NCBI GenBank assembly: GCA_043779185.1
Contig: JAYWEQ010000079.1
Coordinates: 1 to 33,621 of the forward strand
Reading direction: 5' to 3'
DNA length: 33,621 nucleotides
DNA from: JAYWDA01 sp043779185
GTDB taxonomy: Bacteria > Bdellovibrionota > Bdellovibrionia > Bdellovibrionales > Bdellovibrionaceae
The notes under the pieces were generated by a model, which saw nothing but the letters and a program-made list of their open reading frames with translations, did no database searches and had not been told where the DNA came from. Positions 32,477 through 33,621 of the stretch are shown here, one piece after another (within the stretch, counting starts at the first letter, position 1; each line of letters begins with the position of its first letter). The translations under genes and the position numbers were made by a program.

Positions 32477-32505
32477 CCTGTCCCCGTTCGAGGCTTCCTT
32501 GCCTC
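32476..32505 (-). promoter_or_regulatory. Candidate CsrA-binding leader of flgK
   Basis: On the minus-strand RNA, GAGGC and GCCUC form a perfect 5-bp stem with the hexaloop AAGGAA, presenting AAGGA in the loop as CsrA prefers. Two more GGA motifs (GGGGAC, CAGGAUGU) follow within 20 nt over the Shine-Dalgarno and start codon of flgK. Paired sites of this kind allow one CsrA dimer to block ribosome loading. Confidence 0.5.
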
Positions 32506-32514
32506 ATATGATCT

Positions 32515-33030
32515 CTAAACTTCTTTGCGTACGAAATTTCCAGCCTGATCAGGGCCCGATTTCATCTGTCCTTTTTTTTCGTAGGTTTTTTTACCCGACA
32601 AAGTTTCTTTGATATTGGTCATCGCCCCATTCAGAGTGCTGAGCGCTTTTTGTGCGTACTCTTCGTTTTCTTTATTAATTTCAGTCAAACGCTTCAGTAA
32701 GATATCCAAAGCGGCGTGCAAGCCACGCAAACGGTCAGCCGCTTCGCCTTGCAAATATTTTGCAATATCTAACAATCTTGGATTTTCTGCATCGGCTCCA
32801 ATTTGAACAGCTAACTCTTGAGCGTGCTTGATTCTTAGGGTGTCGACTAATTTAATTTTCATCAGCAAAGTTTCTTTGCCCTGATTGATTTCATGCAGCT
32901 CTTTAAGATCTGCTTTAACATAAATTTCTTTTTCTTTACGGACAGTGTCCAGCAAAGTCCGATAAAGCTTTGTCAGATCTTCTAAGTTACTTTTTAGTTT
33001 GAGGTAGGCTCGTTCAACTAATGCATCCAT
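32515..33030 (-). CDS. flgN: Flagellar export chaperone FlgN
   Basis: Cytoplasmic chaperone for FlgK and FlgL that delivers them to the export ATPase. The 171-residue, almost entirely helical protein has LEDLTKLYRTLLDTVRKEKE and KADLKELHEINQGKETLLMK, the usual FlgN pattern, and a basic disordered tail ending KKGQMKSGPDQAGNFVRKEV. It lies between flgM and flgK as in many proteobacteria. GGAG is about 12 nt upstream, a loose spacing. Confidence 0.92.
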   Translation of the reverse strand: MDALVERAYLKLKSNLEDLTKLYRTLLDTVRKEKEIYVKADLKELHEINQGKETLLMKIKLVDTLRIKHAQELAVQIGADAENPRLLDIAKYLQGEAADRLRGLHAALDILLKRLTEINKENEEYAQKALSTLNGAMTNIKETLSGKKTYEKKGQMKSGPDQAGNFVRKEV

Positions 33031-33039
33031 GCTCGTTCA

Positions 33040-33363
33040 CTACTCCATTGTCTCTAAATGTTCGTCGACCATTCGATCGGCCACGGCTTTGGAATCCACT
33101 TTGTAACTTCCTTCATCAATCGATTTTTGAAATCGCGCCACTTTTTCAGTATCAACATCCGGAGTCGACATGGCAATTTCTTTGATGCGTTTGGCTTCTT
33201 GCGCCCGTGGCGATAAATCAACTTTCGAGGCTCCAACATTTGCTAAAGCATCAGCGCCCAAAGAAGAAACAGAATCCTGTTTGCCAGTTTTTTTAGAGGG
33301 GTCGGTTTTTGCACCGTCGACAGAGTTCAGGTTTTGTCCAACCTTTGAGTGTGTAATTTTCAT
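33040..33363 (-). CDS. flgM: Anti-sigma-28 factor FlgM
   Basis: Holds FliA inactive until the hook is finished and FlgM is exported. The 107 residues have a polar disordered N terminus and the conserved C-terminal sigma-28-binding part KVDLSPRAQEAKRIKEIAMS, PDVDTEKVARFQKSIDEGSY and DSKAVADRMVDEHLE. GAGGAGG lies 5 nt before the ATG. First gene of flgM-flgN-flgK-flgL, with a promoter-like sequence just upstream and a nearby sigma-28-like promoter before csrA that it would control. Confidence 0.95.
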   Translation of the reverse strand: MKITHSKVGQNLNSVDGAKTDPSKKTGKQDSVSSLGADALANVGASKVDLSPRAQEAKRIKEIAMSTPDVDTEKVARFQKSIDEGSYKVDSKAVADRMVDEHLETME

Positions 33364-33411
33364 CTTTGCCTCCTCAGAACTATCTCGATTTGAGACAGTG
33401 AATATATCTAA

Positions 33412-33439
33412 ATAGTATCACAGTGGGACACTCTCACAA
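33412..33439 (-). promoter_or_regulatory. Candidate extended -10 sigma-70 promoter for flgMNKL
   Basis: TTGTGA, 16-nt spacer, TACTAT with TG one base upstream of the -10 (TGATACTAT). It begins immediately after the stop of the upstream gene and would start transcription about 40 nt before flgM. Confidence 0.48.
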
Positions 33440-33441
33440 AG

Positions 33442-33621
33442 CTATTCCAGGACTGAATTTTCGGCCTCTGGACCAGGTTCTGTGGGGGATCCGTGCAGGC
33501 TCCAATATAAGGCCTTTGCATCAGGACTGACTCGGCCTAATACCTGGCCAGCCTCTAACTTTGCCGAGGGCGATAGGTCTGCGACCTGGCCCTTAAAAAC
33601 ATAGCGTCCTAAAAGTCCGTT
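33442..33621 (-). CDS. C-terminal end of a protein, possibly degenerate M23/LytM-like
   Basis: An open frame enters from the window edge and ends at TAG 78 nt before flgM; 59 residues are visible. It contains FKGQVADLSPSAKL, EAGQVLGRVSPDAKAL and LYWSLHGSPTEPGPE. The AGQVLGRV stretch and a following aromatic strand resemble the end of M23 peptidase domains (AGQVIGRVG, then HLHFEL), but the metal-binding His-x-His is not seen, so an inactive relative is possible. In flagellar clusters this place before flgM often holds flgJ or a peptidoglycan hydrolase. The coding call is good; the family is tentative. Confidence 0.6.
   Translation of the reverse strand, partial: NGLLGRYVFKGQVADLSPSAKLEAGQVLGRVSPDAKALYWSLHGSPTEPGPEAENSVLE

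Overview
The window looks like chromosome of a Bdellovibrio-like bacterium (Bdellovibrionota, order Bdellovibrionales). This is inferred from protein character, moderate GC content, the order of the flagellar genes, a CsrA-FliW pair behind flgL, and abundant lipoproteins; it was not tested by a database search. No rRNA, tRNA, insertion sequence, prophage or CRISPR array is visible, and no gene-free stretch exceeds 300 bases.

Layout. (1) Bases 1-2330: the 3' part of an ATP-type 6-phosphofructokinase gene, meeting tail-to-tail a membrane sensor histidine kinase. (2) 2480-6986: a tightly coupled branched-chain amino acid ABC transporter operon (livK-livH-livM-livG-livF), followed by a Cys-containing surface lipoprotein (7054-8619). 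(3) 8628-24418, minus strand: a long flagellar basal body/hook operon. In transcription order it reads AMIN-TPR exported protein, degenerate NtrC-type AAA+/Fis protein, flgB, flgC, fliE, fliF, fliG, fliH, fliI, fliJ, a MotE/FlbB-like membrane coiled-coil protein, fliK, flgD, a TIGR02530-type protein, flgE, then a rho-independent terminator. The order from flgB to flgE closely resembles the spirochaete flgB operon. (4) 24671-27490, plus strand: a small lipoprotein followed by mlaE-, mlaF- and mlaD-like genes (MCE phospholipid transport). (5) 27515-28779, minus strand: a histidine phosphatase and a HigBA-type toxin-antitoxin pair with its own palindromic promoter. (6) 28975-33621, minus strand: late flagellar and regulatory genes. 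In transcription order these are the C-terminal end of a possible M23-like protein, flgM, flgN, flgK, flgL, csrA, fliW.

How the genes may work together. The large operon supplies the rod, MS ring, C ring, export ATPase complex, hook-length ruler, hook cap and hook. FlgM, FlgN, CsrA and FliW supply checkpoint control by anti-sigma-28, chaperone and post-transcriptional means. Several control sites can be read by eye. A sigma-54-like promoter (GG-N10-GC) with a perfect palindrome about 95 bp upstream precedes the AMIN-TPR gene. A sigma-28-like promoter with exact 11-nt spacing precedes csrA. A hairpin displaying GGA in its loop, plus GGA motifs over the Shine-Dalgarno, lies in the flgK leader and is a candidate CsrA target.

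The strongest candidates for undescribed biology are the degenerate sigma-54-activator homologue, which has lost the GAFTGA loop and the sensor-II arginine yet sits at the head of the basal-body operon, and the 927-residue AMIN-TPR exported protein next to it, which could be a periplasmic motor scaffold.
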